Positions 14,744-22,940 of a DNA stretch of 30,382 bases are shown here, piece by piece (the first letter of the stretch is position 1; each line of letters opens with the position of its first letter). The position numbers and the translations under genes were made by a program. Below the pieces are notes generated by a model. That model did no database searches. It worked only from the letters and a program-made list of their open reading frames with translations, and was not told the DNA's origin. Origin of the DNA: JBBRMQ01 sp038230775 (GTDB lineage: Bacteria; Acidobacteriota; Thermoanaerobaculia; Gp7-AA8); contig JBBRMQ010000020.1 of NCBI GenBank assembly GCA_038230775.1, forward strand, positions 1 through 30,382, written 5' to 3'.

Positions 14744-15865
14744 TCACAGCTCCGAGGTGAAGAAATCCTTTACTTTGTCGAGAACGCGGCGGCTCGCCGG
14801 CTCGACACCCTCGGTCGTCGCGAACTGCTCGAGAAGCTGGCGCTGGGAATCGGACAGCGACGTCGGCACGCGCACGCTCACGTGGACGTAGTGATCGCCG
14901 CGGCCGGAGCCCTGCAGGAACTGCACGCCCTTGCCCTTGAGTCGGAAGACCTGATTCGGTTGGGTGCCGGCCGGAACACGTAGCGGCTCCTCGCCATCGA
15001 TCGTGTCGGTGCGGATTTCCGCGCCTAACGCTGCCTGTGTGAATGAGATCGCATGCTCGGAATGGATGTCATAGTCGCGGCGCGTAAACTTCTCGTGCTC
15101 TTCCACCGAGATGAACACGTAGAGGTCGCCGCCCGGTCCGCCGTTGAAGCCGGCCTCGCCCTCGCCGGGAACGCGCAGGCGCGAGCCTTCATCGACGCCA
15201 GCCGGAATCTTGACCGACAACTTCTTCTCTTCGCGAACGCGTCCCGCGCCGTCGCACCCCACACAGGGTTCCTTGATGACCTTCCCCGCGCCGCCGCATT
15301 GCGGGCACGTGCGCGCGACGGCGAAAAACCCCTGCGAGTAACGGATCTGTCCGCGGCCGCCGCAGCCGGTGCAGCTCACCGGCGATGTGCCCGGCTTCGC
15401 GCCGGTGCCGCTGCAGGTGGCGCAGGTGACGATGCGCGGCACGTCGATCGTGACTTCCTTGCCGTAGACGGCGTCTTCGAACGACAGCGTCAGGTCGTAG
15501 CGGAGATCGTTTCCGCGCGCGGGTCTGGTCGTGCGGCGGCGGCCGGCGCCGAAGAAATCGCCGAATCCGAAGAGATCGCCCAGGATGTCGCCGAAGTCGG
15601 CGAATTGATTGGGATCGAAGCCCGTCGATCCGCCGACGCCCGCGTGGCCGTAGCGGTCGTAGCGCGCGCGCTTCTCATCGTCGGAGAGCACGCCGTACGC
15701 CTCCGCCGCTTCCTTGAACTTCTCCTCCGCCTCGGCATCGCCCGGATTCTTGTCCGGATGATGCTGCACCGCCATGCGGCGATACGCCTTCTTGATGTCG
15801 TCAAGGCCGGCAACGCGAGGCACGCCGAGGACCTCGTAATAGTCCCGTTTTTCTGTGGTGGCCAT
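14744..15865 (-). CDS. dnaJ: Hsp40 co-chaperone DnaJ
   Basis: 373 residues, full length. The J domain has DYYEVLGVPR and the HPD motif (HHPDKN). A Gly/Phe-rich linker, DLFGFGDFFGAGRR, follows. The zinc domain has four CxxCxGxG repeats: CATCSGTG, CTGCGGRG, CPQCGGAG and CVGCDGAG. The two C-terminal substrate-binding beta domains contain DLYVFISVEEHEKF and GDHYVHV. DnaJ delivers unfolded clients to DnaK and stimulates its ATPase. It starts 5 nt after the dnaK stop and so is in the same operon. Confidence 0.97.
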   Translation of the reverse strand: MATTEKRDYYEVLGVPRVAGLDDIKKAYRRMAVQHHPDKNPGDAEAEEKFKEAAEAYGVLSDDEKRARYDRYGHAGVGGSTGFDPNQFADFGDILGDLFGFGDFFGAGRRRTTRPARGNDLRYDLTLSFEDAVYGKEVTIDVPRIVTCATCSGTGAKPGTSPVSCTGCGGRGQIRYSQGFFAVARTCPQCGGAGKVIKEPCVGCDGAGRVREEKKLSVKIPAGVDEGSRLRVPGEGEAGFNGGPGGDLYVFISVEEHEKFTRRDYDIHSEHAISFTQAALGAEIRTDTIDGEEPLRVPAGTQPNQVFRLKGKGVQFLQGSGRGDHYVHVSVRVPTSLSDSQRQLLEQFATTEGVEPASRRVLDKVKDFFTSEL

Positions 15866-15870
15866 CGGGG

Positions 15871-17709
15871 TTATTTCGGTGTCTCGGTGGGCGACATCGA
15901 CTTCAGCGGGTTGTAGAGCATCACGCCGGTCAGAATGCGCGATGCCGCCTGCAGGTCGTAGATCGCGTCGTTCAGTTTCTGCTTCTCTTCGGCCGCAACC
16001 AATTCCTTGGCCTTGTCGATCATCTTCTGGACGTTTTTCTGTTCGTCTTCGTTGAGCAGCTTCCCGAACTCGCGGAAAACCTTCTCGTTCGTGTAGATCA
16101 TTCCCTCGAGCTTGTTCTGCAGCATGCGGATCTCGCGGCGGTTGGCGTCGGCGCGTGAATGCTCGGCCGCTTCGTCGACCAGCCGCTTGATCTCATCCGA
16201 AGACAAGCCGCCGGCCGGGTTGATCTGCACTCCCTGCGACTGCCCGGTGGCCTGATCGCGCGCGGTGACGTTCACGATCCCGTTCGAGTCGATGGCGAAC
16301 GTGACTTCGATCTGCGGCACACCGCGCGGCGCGGCAGGGATGCCGACGAGATCGAACTTCCCCAGTGACTTGTTCTCGCGCGCGAACTCACGCTCGCCCT
16401 GCAGCACGTGCACCTGCACCTTGCTCTGGTTCTCGGCGACCGTGGTGAAGATGAGCGAGTTTTTCGTCGGGATCGTCGAGTTACGTTCGATGATCTTCGT
16501 GAAGAGGCCGCCGTGCGTCTCGAGGCCGAGCGACAACGGCGTGACGTCGAGGAGGATCATGTCCTTGATGTCGCCGCGCAGAATGCCACCCTGCACCGCG
16601 GCGCCAACGGCGACGACTTCATCCGGATTGATGTTGCGATTCGGCGCGCGGCCGAAAACGCGCTCGACCGCTTCGACGACCTTCGGCATGCGCGTCTGGC
16701 CGCCGACCAGAACGACTTCGTCGATCTGTCCGGGACGCAGTCCGGCGGACTTGAGCGCGTCGTTCACCGGATCGATCGTCTTCTGGATGAGATCGTCGAC
16801 CATGCGCTCGAACTCTTTCCGCGTCAGCACCGTGTTGAGATGCTTCGGACCGCCGGCATCGGCGGAGATGAACGGCAGCGTGATGCGCGTCTCCTCCGAG
16901 CTCGACAGCTCGTGCTTCGCGCGCTCGGCCGCTTCCTTCAGGCGCTGCAGGGCCATGCGGTCCTGGCTGAGATCGATCGTCGTGTCGCGACGGAAGGTCT
17001 CGATGAGCCAGTCGATGATGCGCTTGTCGAAGTCTTCGCCGCCGAGGTAGGTGTCGCCGGACGTGGCGAGAACTTCGAAGAGCCCGTCTTCGAGTTTGAG
17101 AATGGAGACGTCGAATGTGCCGCCGCCGAGATCGTAGACGGCGATGAGCTGATTCTCTTTGTTGTCGAGGCCGTACGCGAGCGCCGCCGCGGTGGGCTCG
17201 TTGATGATGCGCAGGACTTCGAGTCCGGCGATCTTCCCCGCGTCGCGCGTGGCCTGCCGCTGCGAATCATTGAAATACGCCGGGACCGTGATGATCGCCT
17301 CGGTGATCGGCTCGCCAAGAAAATCCTCGGCAAACGCCTTGATCTCCATCAGCACGAAGGCGGAGATCTCTTCGGGCGAATACTCGCGGTCGCGGATCCG
17401 CACTTTGATGTCGCCATTCGACGCCGAGACGAGTTGATAGGAGAGGACCTGCTTGGCCTTGGCCACCTCTTCGGAGTCGAACTTGCGGCCGATGAGGCGC
17501 TTGATCGCGTAGACGGTGTTGTACGGATTGGTAATCGCCTGGCGCTTCGCGATCTGTCCGACGAGCCGGTCGGAATCCTCGGTGAAGCCGACCACGGACG
17601 GAGTCGTGCGACTCCCCTCGCGATTGGGGATCACCTGCGGCGTCGTTACGTCGACGACCGCGACGCACGAGTTCGTCGTGCCGAGGTCAATACCGATGAT
17701 TTTGGACAT
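15871..17709 (-). CDS. dnaK: Hsp70 chaperone DnaK
   Basis: 612 residues. N-terminal phosphate loop IIGIDLGTTNSCVAVV, then YDLGGGTFDVSIL, VLVGGQTRMPKV and the linker DVTPLSLGLETHGG before the peptide-binding domain. The C-terminal lid ends after LTGVMLYNPLKSMSPTETPK. It is somewhat short, and the usual acidic EEVD-like tail and Gly-rich spacer are missing. It folds and protects proteins in the cytoplasm in an ATP cycle driven by DnaJ and GrpE. It follows grpE by 17 nt and should be under HrcA/CIRCE control. Confidence 0.97.
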   Translation of the reverse strand: MSKIIGIDLGTTNSCVAVVDVTTPQVIPNREGSRTTPSVVGFTEDSDRLVGQIAKRQAITNPYNTVYAIKRLIGRKFDSEEVAKAKQVLSYQLVSASNGDIKVRIRDREYSPEEISAFVLMEIKAFAEDFLGEPITEAIITVPAYFNDSQRQATRDAGKIAGLEVLRIINEPTAAALAYGLDNKENQLIAVYDLGGGTFDVSILKLEDGLFEVLATSGDTYLGGEDFDKRIIDWLIETFRRDTTIDLSQDRMALQRLKEAAERAKHELSSSEETRITLPFISADAGGPKHLNTVLTRKEFERMVDDLIQKTIDPVNDALKSAGLRPGQIDEVVLVGGQTRMPKVVEAVERVFGRAPNRNINPDEVVAVGAAVQGGILRGDIKDMILLDVTPLSLGLETHGGLFTKIIERNSTIPTKNSLIFTTVAENQSKVQVHVLQGEREFARENKSLGKFDLVGIPAAPRGVPQIEVTFAIDSNGIVNVTARDQATGQSQGVQINPAGGLSSDEIKRLVDEAAEHSRADANRREIRMLQNKLEGMIYTNEKVFREFGKLLNEDEQKNVQKMIDKAKELVAAEEKQKLNDAIYDLQAASRILTGVMLYNPLKSMSPTETPK

Positions 17710-17726
17710 TCGGGACTTTGAAAATT

Positions 17727-18311
17727 CTACCCTTGCTCGGGTCCACCGACGGCGACCTTGACCATGGCCGGCCTTAAAAGCCGGTCATGCAGGAAATAAC
17801 CTTTTTGAAGGATTCCGGTGACGGTCTGCGCCGGAACCGACGGATTTTCCTCGCGCATCACTCCTTCATGGATATTCGGATCAAAGCGGACTCCGGATTC
17901 ATCGATCACTTTCACGCCGTTTTTCTGCAGCGTGTCGAGCATCTGCTTGTAGATGAGAGCGACGCCGCGGTGAAAGTCGTCCCCCTCCTCCGCGTGGTCG
18001 AGCGCGCGGTCGAAGTTGTCGAGGATGGGGAGCAGATCTTTGAGAACGCCCTGGAGCGCGTACTTGTAGAAATCGGTCTTCTCGCGGTCGGCGCGCTTGC
18101 GGTAGTTCTCGAAGTCGGCAAGCGTGCGCATGTAGCGGTCCTTGAATTCGTCCGCATCGGACGAATCCTGCGCCTGCGCCCCCGGACGGTTTCCGGTGGC
18201 CTCCTGCGCGGCAATTTCCATCTCGTGTTCGATCTCTTCGACGGTGGAGTCGCCGGTGTCGTCAATGACGTACGCGTCGTCGTTTGCGTCGTTTCTGTTC
18301 TTGTCGATCAC
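17727..18311 (-). CDS. grpE: Nucleotide exchange factor GrpE
   Basis: 194 residues from a GTG that overlaps the hrcA stop as GTGA. A disordered acidic N-terminus (about 60 residues) is followed by a long coiled coil starting at DEFKDRYMRTLADFENYRKR. The family beta domain has IHEGVMREENPSVPAQTVTGILQKGYFL and RPAMVKVAVG. GrpE releases ADP from DnaK and can act as the thermosensor of the cycle. Gene order hrcA-grpE-dnaK-dnaJ is the classic arrangement. Confidence 0.95.
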   Translation of the reverse strand: MIDKNRNDANDDAYVIDDTGDSTVEEIEHEMEIAAQEATGNRPGAQAQDSSDADEFKDRYMRTLADFENYRKRADREKTDFYKYALQGVLKDLLPILDNFDRALDHAEEGDDFHRGVALIYKQMLDTLQKNGVKVIDESGVRFDPNIHEGVMREENPSVPAQTVTGILQKGYFLHDRLLRPAMVKVAVGGPEQG

Positions 18312-19381
18312 TGCTGCTGCTCCTCTTCTTCAATTTTGCGGCTGAGCGCGCGCCCGAGGTAATCGACGAGCGGGGCCATGCGGGCGTACTCCATCCGCAT
18401 CGGACCCAGGATGCCCACCATCCCGAGCGGTGCAGAGTTCGAGCCGTAACGACGGGCAACGATGCTGAAGTTGTTCACCTGGGTGAAGTCGGATTCCGAT
18501 CCGATGAGAATCTGCAGGCCATCCTCGGAGAGACAACTGTTGAGAAGCTCGACGAGCTTTTCCTTTTCCTGTAGCGCGAGGAACGTCTTGCGCAGGGAAA
18601 CCGCGTCGGCGAACTCGGGCTTCATCAGGATCGACGTCGTGCCTTCGACGTAGAGCTCGTGGTCGATCGGCGCCGCGACGTCGTTCACCGCCTCGATGCC
18701 GAGGGCGATCGTCTTCTGCAGCATGGTGTCGTGATGCGCGCGCTCCTCTTCCGTCAGACGGATGAGGCGGCGTCGGATGGTGTCGAGCGTCAGACCGAAG
18801 AACTCGCCGGTGATGTAGCGGCTGATCTTCTCGAGCTCGTCGCGGCTGAACGGCTGCCGGGTCTCGATCACCTTGTTCACCACGACACCGTTCGTGCCGA
18901 CGATCACGCACATGATGCGGTTGTCCGCGATGGCGATGAAGTCCATGCTTCGGATCGTGAACTGCATGAGCGTCGGCATGAACACGACGCCGACCTGATC
19001 GCTGAGCGTCGAAAGCAGCCTCGACGTGAGTTGCAGCACGTCCTCGATCTCGTTCACGTGGCCGACCTGGTCGTCGATCGACTCGCGCTCCCGCTGGGAG
19101 AGGACGCGCGACTTCATCAGGTGATCGATGAAGAACCGGTAGCCCCGATCGGTCGGTACACGTCCGGCGGAGGGATGCGGCTGTTGGAGATAGCCGAGAT
19201 CCTCGAGGTCCGCCATCACGTTGCGGAGGCTCGCCGGCGAGAGCTGAAAACGGCCGCACTTCGCCAGCGAGCGGGAGCTGATGGCCTCGCCCGTGCTGAC
19301 GTGCTGCATCACGATCTCGCGCAGCACCTCGCGGGCGCGGCTGTCGAGATCGTCACCGTGAACTTCGAGCTTCTGTACCAT
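18308..19381 (-). CDS. hrcA: Heat-inducible transcription repressor HrcA
   Basis: 357 residues. The N-terminal winged helix has REVLREIVMQHVSTGEAISSRSLAK and LSPASLRNVMADLEDLGYLQQPHPSAGRVPTDRGYR, all diagnostic. A GAF-like domain follows, and the C-terminus has the family LGMVGILGPMRMEYARMAPLVDYL. HrcA binds CIRCE as a dimer and is kept active by GroEL in systems studied. ATG 19381 is preferred: a GTG at 19393 in the same frame lies inside the CIRCE operator, and the operator half-site supplies a GGAG 11 nt before the ATG. It is first in the heat-shock operon and autoregulated. Confidence 0.96.
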   Translation of the reverse strand: MVQKLEVHGDDLDSRAREVLREIVMQHVSTGEAISSRSLAKCGRFQLSPASLRNVMADLEDLGYLQQPHPSAGRVPTDRGYRFFIDHLMKSRVLSQRERESIDDQVGHVNEIEDVLQLTSRLLSTLSDQVGVVFMPTLMQFTIRSMDFIAIADNRIMCVIVGTNGVVVNKVIETRQPFSRDELEKISRYITGEFFGLTLDTIRRRLIRLTEEERAHHDTMLQKTIALGIEAVNDVAAPIDHELYVEGTTSILMKPEFADAVSLRKTFLALQEKEKLVELLNSCLSEDGLQILIGSESDFTQVNNFSIVARRYGSNSAPLGMVGILGPMRMEYARMAPLVDYLGRALSRKIEEEEQQQ

Positions 19382-19386
19382 GCTGG

Positions 19387-19413
19387 TTAGCACTCCGGGA
19401 ATCGGAGTGCCAG
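19387..19413 (-). promoter_or_regulatory. CIRCE operator (HrcA binding site)
   Basis: TTAGCACTC, a 9-nt spacer, then GAGTGCCAG. The left half is a perfect CIRCE half-site; the right half differs from GAGTGCTAA at two positions. It lies directly before the hrcA ATG and over the expected transcription start, so bound HrcA would block the operon. Confidence 0.93.
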
Positions 19414-19417
19414 AGAC

Positions 19418-19423
19418 ATTGTA
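19418..19423 (-). promoter_or_regulatory. -10 box of the hrcA operon promoter
   Basis: TACAAT on the minus strand, 4 nt upstream of the CIRCE operator. The -35 region is weak. This places the transcription start inside CIRCE, as in other HrcA-controlled promoters. Only about 12 nt separate this box from the divergent SurA-like start codon. Confidence 0.6.
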
Positions 19424-19435
19424 ACGGACTGTGAA

Positions 19436-20107
19436 ATGAAGAAATTCGGGGATCGCTGGTGGCTGGTCGCAGGTTGGGCGGCGGGGCTTCTGCTTTTCCG
19501 ACCGGCGACCGGCGACCTGCTACCCGCTGCCGTCATCGATCGGGTCTCCGCGGTCATCGATCAGCAGGTGATCACCGTCAGCGAGATCAACCAGATGGTT
19601 GCTCTGCGATTTTTCCCGCACAAGAGCGGGCAGAGCGATGACGACTACCGTCGGGAGGTCCTCGATTCGCTGATCGCGCAGGCGCTGCGCTATCGGGACG
19701 TCGAGCGGTTCGGGGCGCCCGACGTCTCGAAAGACTCCATCGAGGCTCGCCTGCTCGAGATGCAGAAACGATTTGCGTCGCCCGCCGAATTCAGTGCCGC
19801 GCTCGCACACACCGAGCTCTCAGCCGACGAGCTGCGCGCTCTCATCAAGCGTCAGCTGCAGGTCGAGGGTTACATCCAGGAGCGCTTCGCACCGATCATC
19901 TTCGTCTCGTCAGAAGAGATCGACACGTACTACCGCGGGACGTGGTCGCAACAGCGCCGCACGCGAGGCCTGCCGATCCCTCCACTCGCTGATGTTACTG
20001 AGGAGATCCGCACTCTGCTGCGGGCCGATCGGTTGCAGACCGAGGTCGCAAGCTGGACGTCGCAGTTGCGTGCGCGGAGTAACGTCGACATTTACGCTCT
20101 GAAGTAA
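19436..20107 (+). CDS. SurA-like periplasmic chaperone lacking a PPIase domain
   Basis: 223 residues. A positively charged N-terminus and hydrophobic stretch (WWLVAGWAAGLLLF) act as signal peptide or anchor. Then comes the SurA N-domain pattern: AVIDRVSAVIDQQVITVSEI, REVLDSLIAQALRYRDVERFG and a helix ending LIKRQLQVEGYIQERFAP, with VSSEEIDTYYRG after it. No parvulin domain follows. SurA-type proteins escort unfolded outer-membrane proteins, consistent with a Gram-negative envelope. It is divergent from hrcA, so stress could affect both. The leader contains repeat-like sequence (WWLVAG and RPATGDLLPA). Confidence 0.78.
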   Translation: MKKFGDRWWLVAGWAAGLLLFRPATGDLLPAAVIDRVSAVIDQQVITVSEINQMVALRFFPHKSGQSDDDYRREVLDSLIAQALRYRDVERFGAPDVSKDSIEARLLEMQKRFASPAEFSAALAHTELSADELRALIKRQLQVEGYIQERFAPIIFVSSEEIDTYYRGTWSQQRRTRGLPIPPLADVTEEIRTLLRADRLQTEVASWTSQLRARSNVDIYALK

Positions 20108-20110
20108 ACG

Positions 20111-20124
20111 GGTTGACGGTTGAC
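20111..20124. repeat. Short tandem GGTTGAC duplication
   Basis: GGTTGACGGTTGAC directly after the SurA-like stop codon. It resembles the GTTGCCGGTTGCC repeat at 27399-27432 and may belong to the same low-complexity family. Confidence 0.5.
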
Positions 20125-20154
20125 AGAACGCTTCGCACCGTTGGTGCGCGTCGG

Positions 20155-20220
20155 CTTCTGTGTGAGGACCGGCTTTAGCCGGTCGATCGTGACCGGCTGA
20201 AGCCGGTCCTCACACAGAAG
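20155..20220. repeat. 66-bp nested palindrome between the SurA-like and kinase genes
   Basis: The arms 20155-20184 and 20191-20220 are 30 nt each and reverse complementary with one mismatch, separated by GATCGT. Each arm also contains its own small palindrome (GACCGGCT-AGCCGGTC), so it can fold as one long or two short hairpins. It is a REP-like family different from the GGCCAGCC elements. It could also act in termination, although no T-tract follows. Confidence 0.93.
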
Positions 20221-20252
20221 CGGTACGAACGGCTCTAGCGATCTCGTCCTGT

Positions 20253-20258
20253 TACCAT
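20253..20258 (+). promoter_or_regulatory. -10-like box placed for a leaderless kinase transcript
   Basis: TACCAT ends 9 nt before the GTG start at 20268, and no Shine-Dalgarno sequence is present. No clear -35. Confidence 0.35.
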
Positions 20259-20267
20259 TCGTTCATC

Positions 20268-22940
20268 GTGTCCATCCAGGAAAACTCAATCCTCGGTCCG
20301 TACCACATCAAGGCGCAGATCGGAGAAGGGGGCATGGGCGCGGTCTTTCGCGCGACGGATACCCGTCTCGGCCGCGACGTCGCGATCAAGGTTCTGACCG
20401 CGGTCACCCTCAGCGACAAGGAACGGCTGCTGCGATTCGAGCAGGAAGCGCGCGCCACGGGGATGCTCAACCATCCGAACCTGCTCACCGTTTTCGATGT
20501 CGGCAATTCCGAAGGGACGCCGTTCCTCGTCAGCGAGCTGCTGGAAGGCGAGACGCTGCGCAACCGCATCGATCGCGGCGCGATCCCTCCGCGAAAAGCG
20601 GTGGACATTGCGCTGCAAATCGCGCACGGCCTCGCCGCCGCACACGAAAAGGGCGTCATCCATCGCGATCTGAAACCCGAGAACGTCTTCATCACCAAGG
20701 AAGGGCGGGTGAAGATCCTCGACTTCGGGATCGCCAAGCTGAGTCCGACCGCCGGTCACGATGGGCCCACGTTCCAGATGACAGCCACCGAGCCGGGTAT
20801 GGTGTTAGGCACGGTTGGTTACATGTCGCCGGAGCAGATCCGCGGCGAGCAGGTCGACCGCCGATCCGACATCTTCTCCTTCGGCGCGATCCTCTACGAA
20901 GCGCTGACCGGCACGCGCGCGTTCAAGCGCGACTCGTCGATCGAGACGCTCAGCGCGATTCTGAAGGAAGAGCCGCCCGACATCACCGACAACTTCCCGA
21001 ATATCCCGCCGCAGATCGAGAAGCTCGTCCGCCGCTGCCTGGAGAAGGACAAAGACCAGCGCTTTCAGTCAGCGCGCGATCTCGCGTTCAACCTCGAGAC
21101 GCTTTCGAACTACTCGACGCCGTCGACGCTGTCCGGCGTACCGAATCCCCCGCATCGACCGACAGCGACGGCGGCCGCTCTGATCGAGAACGCGCCGACC
21201 GCGCGCGTCGCGACGCCGTCCCTTCGCCCGCGCACCGTCTCCATTCCGAAACCGAAGCCGAAACCGCGCGTGTCGCCGCTTCTGCTGACGCTGCTCTTCG
21301 CCGTCGCTGTTGGGGGTGCAGCGTGGGGCGGCTGGTACTACGCAACCCACATGCAGCCGGAGAAAGCGGAGGTCACGTTCCGTCGCATCACGTTCCGGCG
21401 TGGCGACGTGCACGGCGCGCGCTTCGGTCCCGATGGCGACACCATCGTCTACAGCGCGGCGTACGAAGGGCAGCCCGCTGAAATCTACGTTGCCAACCGG
21501 CAGAGTCCCGAAGCGCGTCCGCTCGGGATCAAGGATGCGGAGATCCTGGGCGTCGCAAAGTCGACCGAGCTCGCCATCCTCCTCCGCCGCGACCGCCTCT
21601 CGAACCTCGGCACCCTCGCCCGTGTTCCGCTGGCGGGAGGCAGTCCGCGCGAAGTTGCCGATCAGATTCAGGAAGCCGACTGGTCGCCGGATGGCGCGAC
21701 TCTCGCCGTCATCCGCGGCGGTTCGGGCAAATACCGGATCGAATACCCGCTGGGCTCCGTTCGCTACGAGACGCCGCATCAGATTCGAAATCTGCGCGTG
21801 GCGCCCGCCGGCGACCGGCTCGCGTTCATCGAGCCGTATGGCGACCGAAACGACGTCGCGATCCTGGAGAAGAACGCGCGGACCGCGTCGACGATCGCAC
21901 GCGGCTGGGACCACGGCGTCACCGGCATGACCTGGAGCAGCGACGGCAAAGAGCTCTGGCTCACGGGAACCGACAGCGGTGCGCCGCCCGCGCTGCACTC
22001 GGTGAACATTGCCACTGGCGAAACGCATCTCGTCAGCCGTCTGACGGGATCGATGAAGATCTACGACATCTCGAACGCCGGACGCGTGCTGCTCTCCAAC
22101 GGAACGTGGCGCGCGGCCCTCGAATATCAGCCGCCGGGTGAAACGGCCGAGCGCGACCTGTCGTGGCTCGACTGGTCGATGCTCGCGGATCTCTCCGCCG
22201 ACGGTCGCAGCATTCTCTTCAACGAGACGCGCGAGGGCGGCGGTTCGAAAAGCGCGGTCTACCTGCGCCGGGCCGACATCTCGACGCCGGTGCGGATCGG
22301 CGACGGCTACGGTGATGCTCTCTCTCCCGACGGAAAACTCGTGCTGTGCCACGCGGGCTCGAAACTCGTGATCCTGCCGACGGGCAGCGGTGAATCGCGT
22401 GACCTCAAAGTCGCCGGCGCCTTCGACCTCGGTGCCGCGTGGATGCCCGACTCGCGCCGCGTCGTCGTCGGCGGAGCCATTCCTGGCCACGGCTACCAGC
22501 TGCATCTCATCGACACGCTCGACGAGACGAGCAAGCCGATCTCACCCGAGGACGTCGCGGGCGAGGCGTATCGTCCTTTTGCCGTTTCCGCGGACGGCCG
22601 CTTCGTTGCCGGAATGACGAAGGAAGAGACCATCGCGATGTATCCGATCGAAGGCGGCGATCCGGCGCCCGTCCCCGGCGTTGAGAAAGGCGAGATTCCG
22701 ATTCAATTGTCGCCCGACGGAACAGCGCTGTACGTCTACCGTCCGACCGCGATGCCTGCGCAGGTCTTCAAGATCACGATCGCCACCGGTGCGCGCGAAC
22801 TGTGGAAACTGTTCTCGCCGACCGATCCGGCCGGCGTGTACAAGATTTCGCCGATCTTCATGACGCGCGACGCCAGCTCCTACGCCTACGACGCGCTGCG
22901 CACGACGAACGATCTGTTCGTGGGCGAGGGCCTTCGCTGA
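20268..22940 (+). CDS. Transmembrane Ser/Thr protein kinase (PknB-like) with PD40 beta-propeller
   Basis: 890 residues from GTG 20268. The Hanks-type kinase domain (about 12-275) is complete: GEGGMGAVF loop, VAIKVL with Lys41, HRDLKPEN with catalytic Asp134, DFGIAKL with Asp152, and GTVGYMSPEQIRG. A Pro/Ala/Lys-rich linker leads to one membrane helix at about 336-358. The remaining roughly 530 residues hold TolB/WD40-like PD40 repeats such as ADWSPDGATLAVI, MTWSSDGKELWLTG and IQLSPDGTALYVY, expected outside the membrane. The layout suggests a sensor whose outer propeller controls an inner kinase. The ligand and targets are unknown. This architecture is frequent in Acidobacteriota. Confidence 0.93.
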   Translation: MSIQENSILGPYHIKAQIGEGGMGAVFRATDTRLGRDVAIKVLTAVTLSDKERLLRFEQEARATGMLNHPNLLTVFDVGNSEGTPFLVSELLEGETLRNRIDRGAIPPRKAVDIALQIAHGLAAAHEKGVIHRDLKPENVFITKEGRVKILDFGIAKLSPTAGHDGPTFQMTATEPGMVLGTVGYMSPEQIRGEQVDRRSDIFSFGAILYEALTGTRAFKRDSSIETLSAILKEEPPDITDNFPNIPPQIEKLVRRCLEKDKDQRFQSARDLAFNLETLSNYSTPSTLSGVPNPPHRPTATAAALIENAPTARVATPSLRPRTVSIPKPKPKPRVSPLLLTLLFAVAVGGAAWGGWYYATHMQPEKAEVTFRRITFRRGDVHGARFGPDGDTIVYSAAYEGQPAEIYVANRQSPEARPLGIKDAEILGVAKSTELAILLRRDRLSNLGTLARVPLAGGSPREVADQIQEADWSPDGATLAVIRGGSGKYRIEYPLGSVRYETPHQIRNLRVAPAGDRLAFIEPYGDRNDVAILEKNARTASTIARGWDHGVTGMTWSSDGKELWLTGTDSGAPPALHSVNIATGETHLVSRLTGSMKIYDISNAGRVLLSNGTWRAALEYQPPGETAERDLSWLDWSMLADLSADGRSILFNETREGGGSKSAVYLRRADISTPVRIGDGYGDALSPDGKLVLCHAGSKLVILPTGSGESRDLKVAGAFDLGAAWMPDSRRVVVGGAIPGHGYQLHLIDTLDETSKPISPEDVAGEAYRPFAVSADGRFVAGMTKEETIAMYPIEGGDPAPVPGVEKGEIPIQLSPDGTALYVYRPTAMPAQVFKITIATGARELWKLFSPTDPAGVYKISPIFMTRDASSYAYDALRTTNDLFVGEGLR

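Noticed and set aside
14449..14760. Small open frames across the dnaJ-prmA gap
   Set aside because: They translate the palindromic repeats (GQPEGWPHT-type peptides) and have no ribosome binding site.
16408..17721. 437-codon open frame antisense to dnaK
   Set aside because: Known artefact type opposite dnaK in GC-rich genomes; no independent support.
21069..22505. 478-codon open frame antisense to the kinase propeller
   Set aside because: No recognisable domain; the sense strand has clear PD40 repeats.
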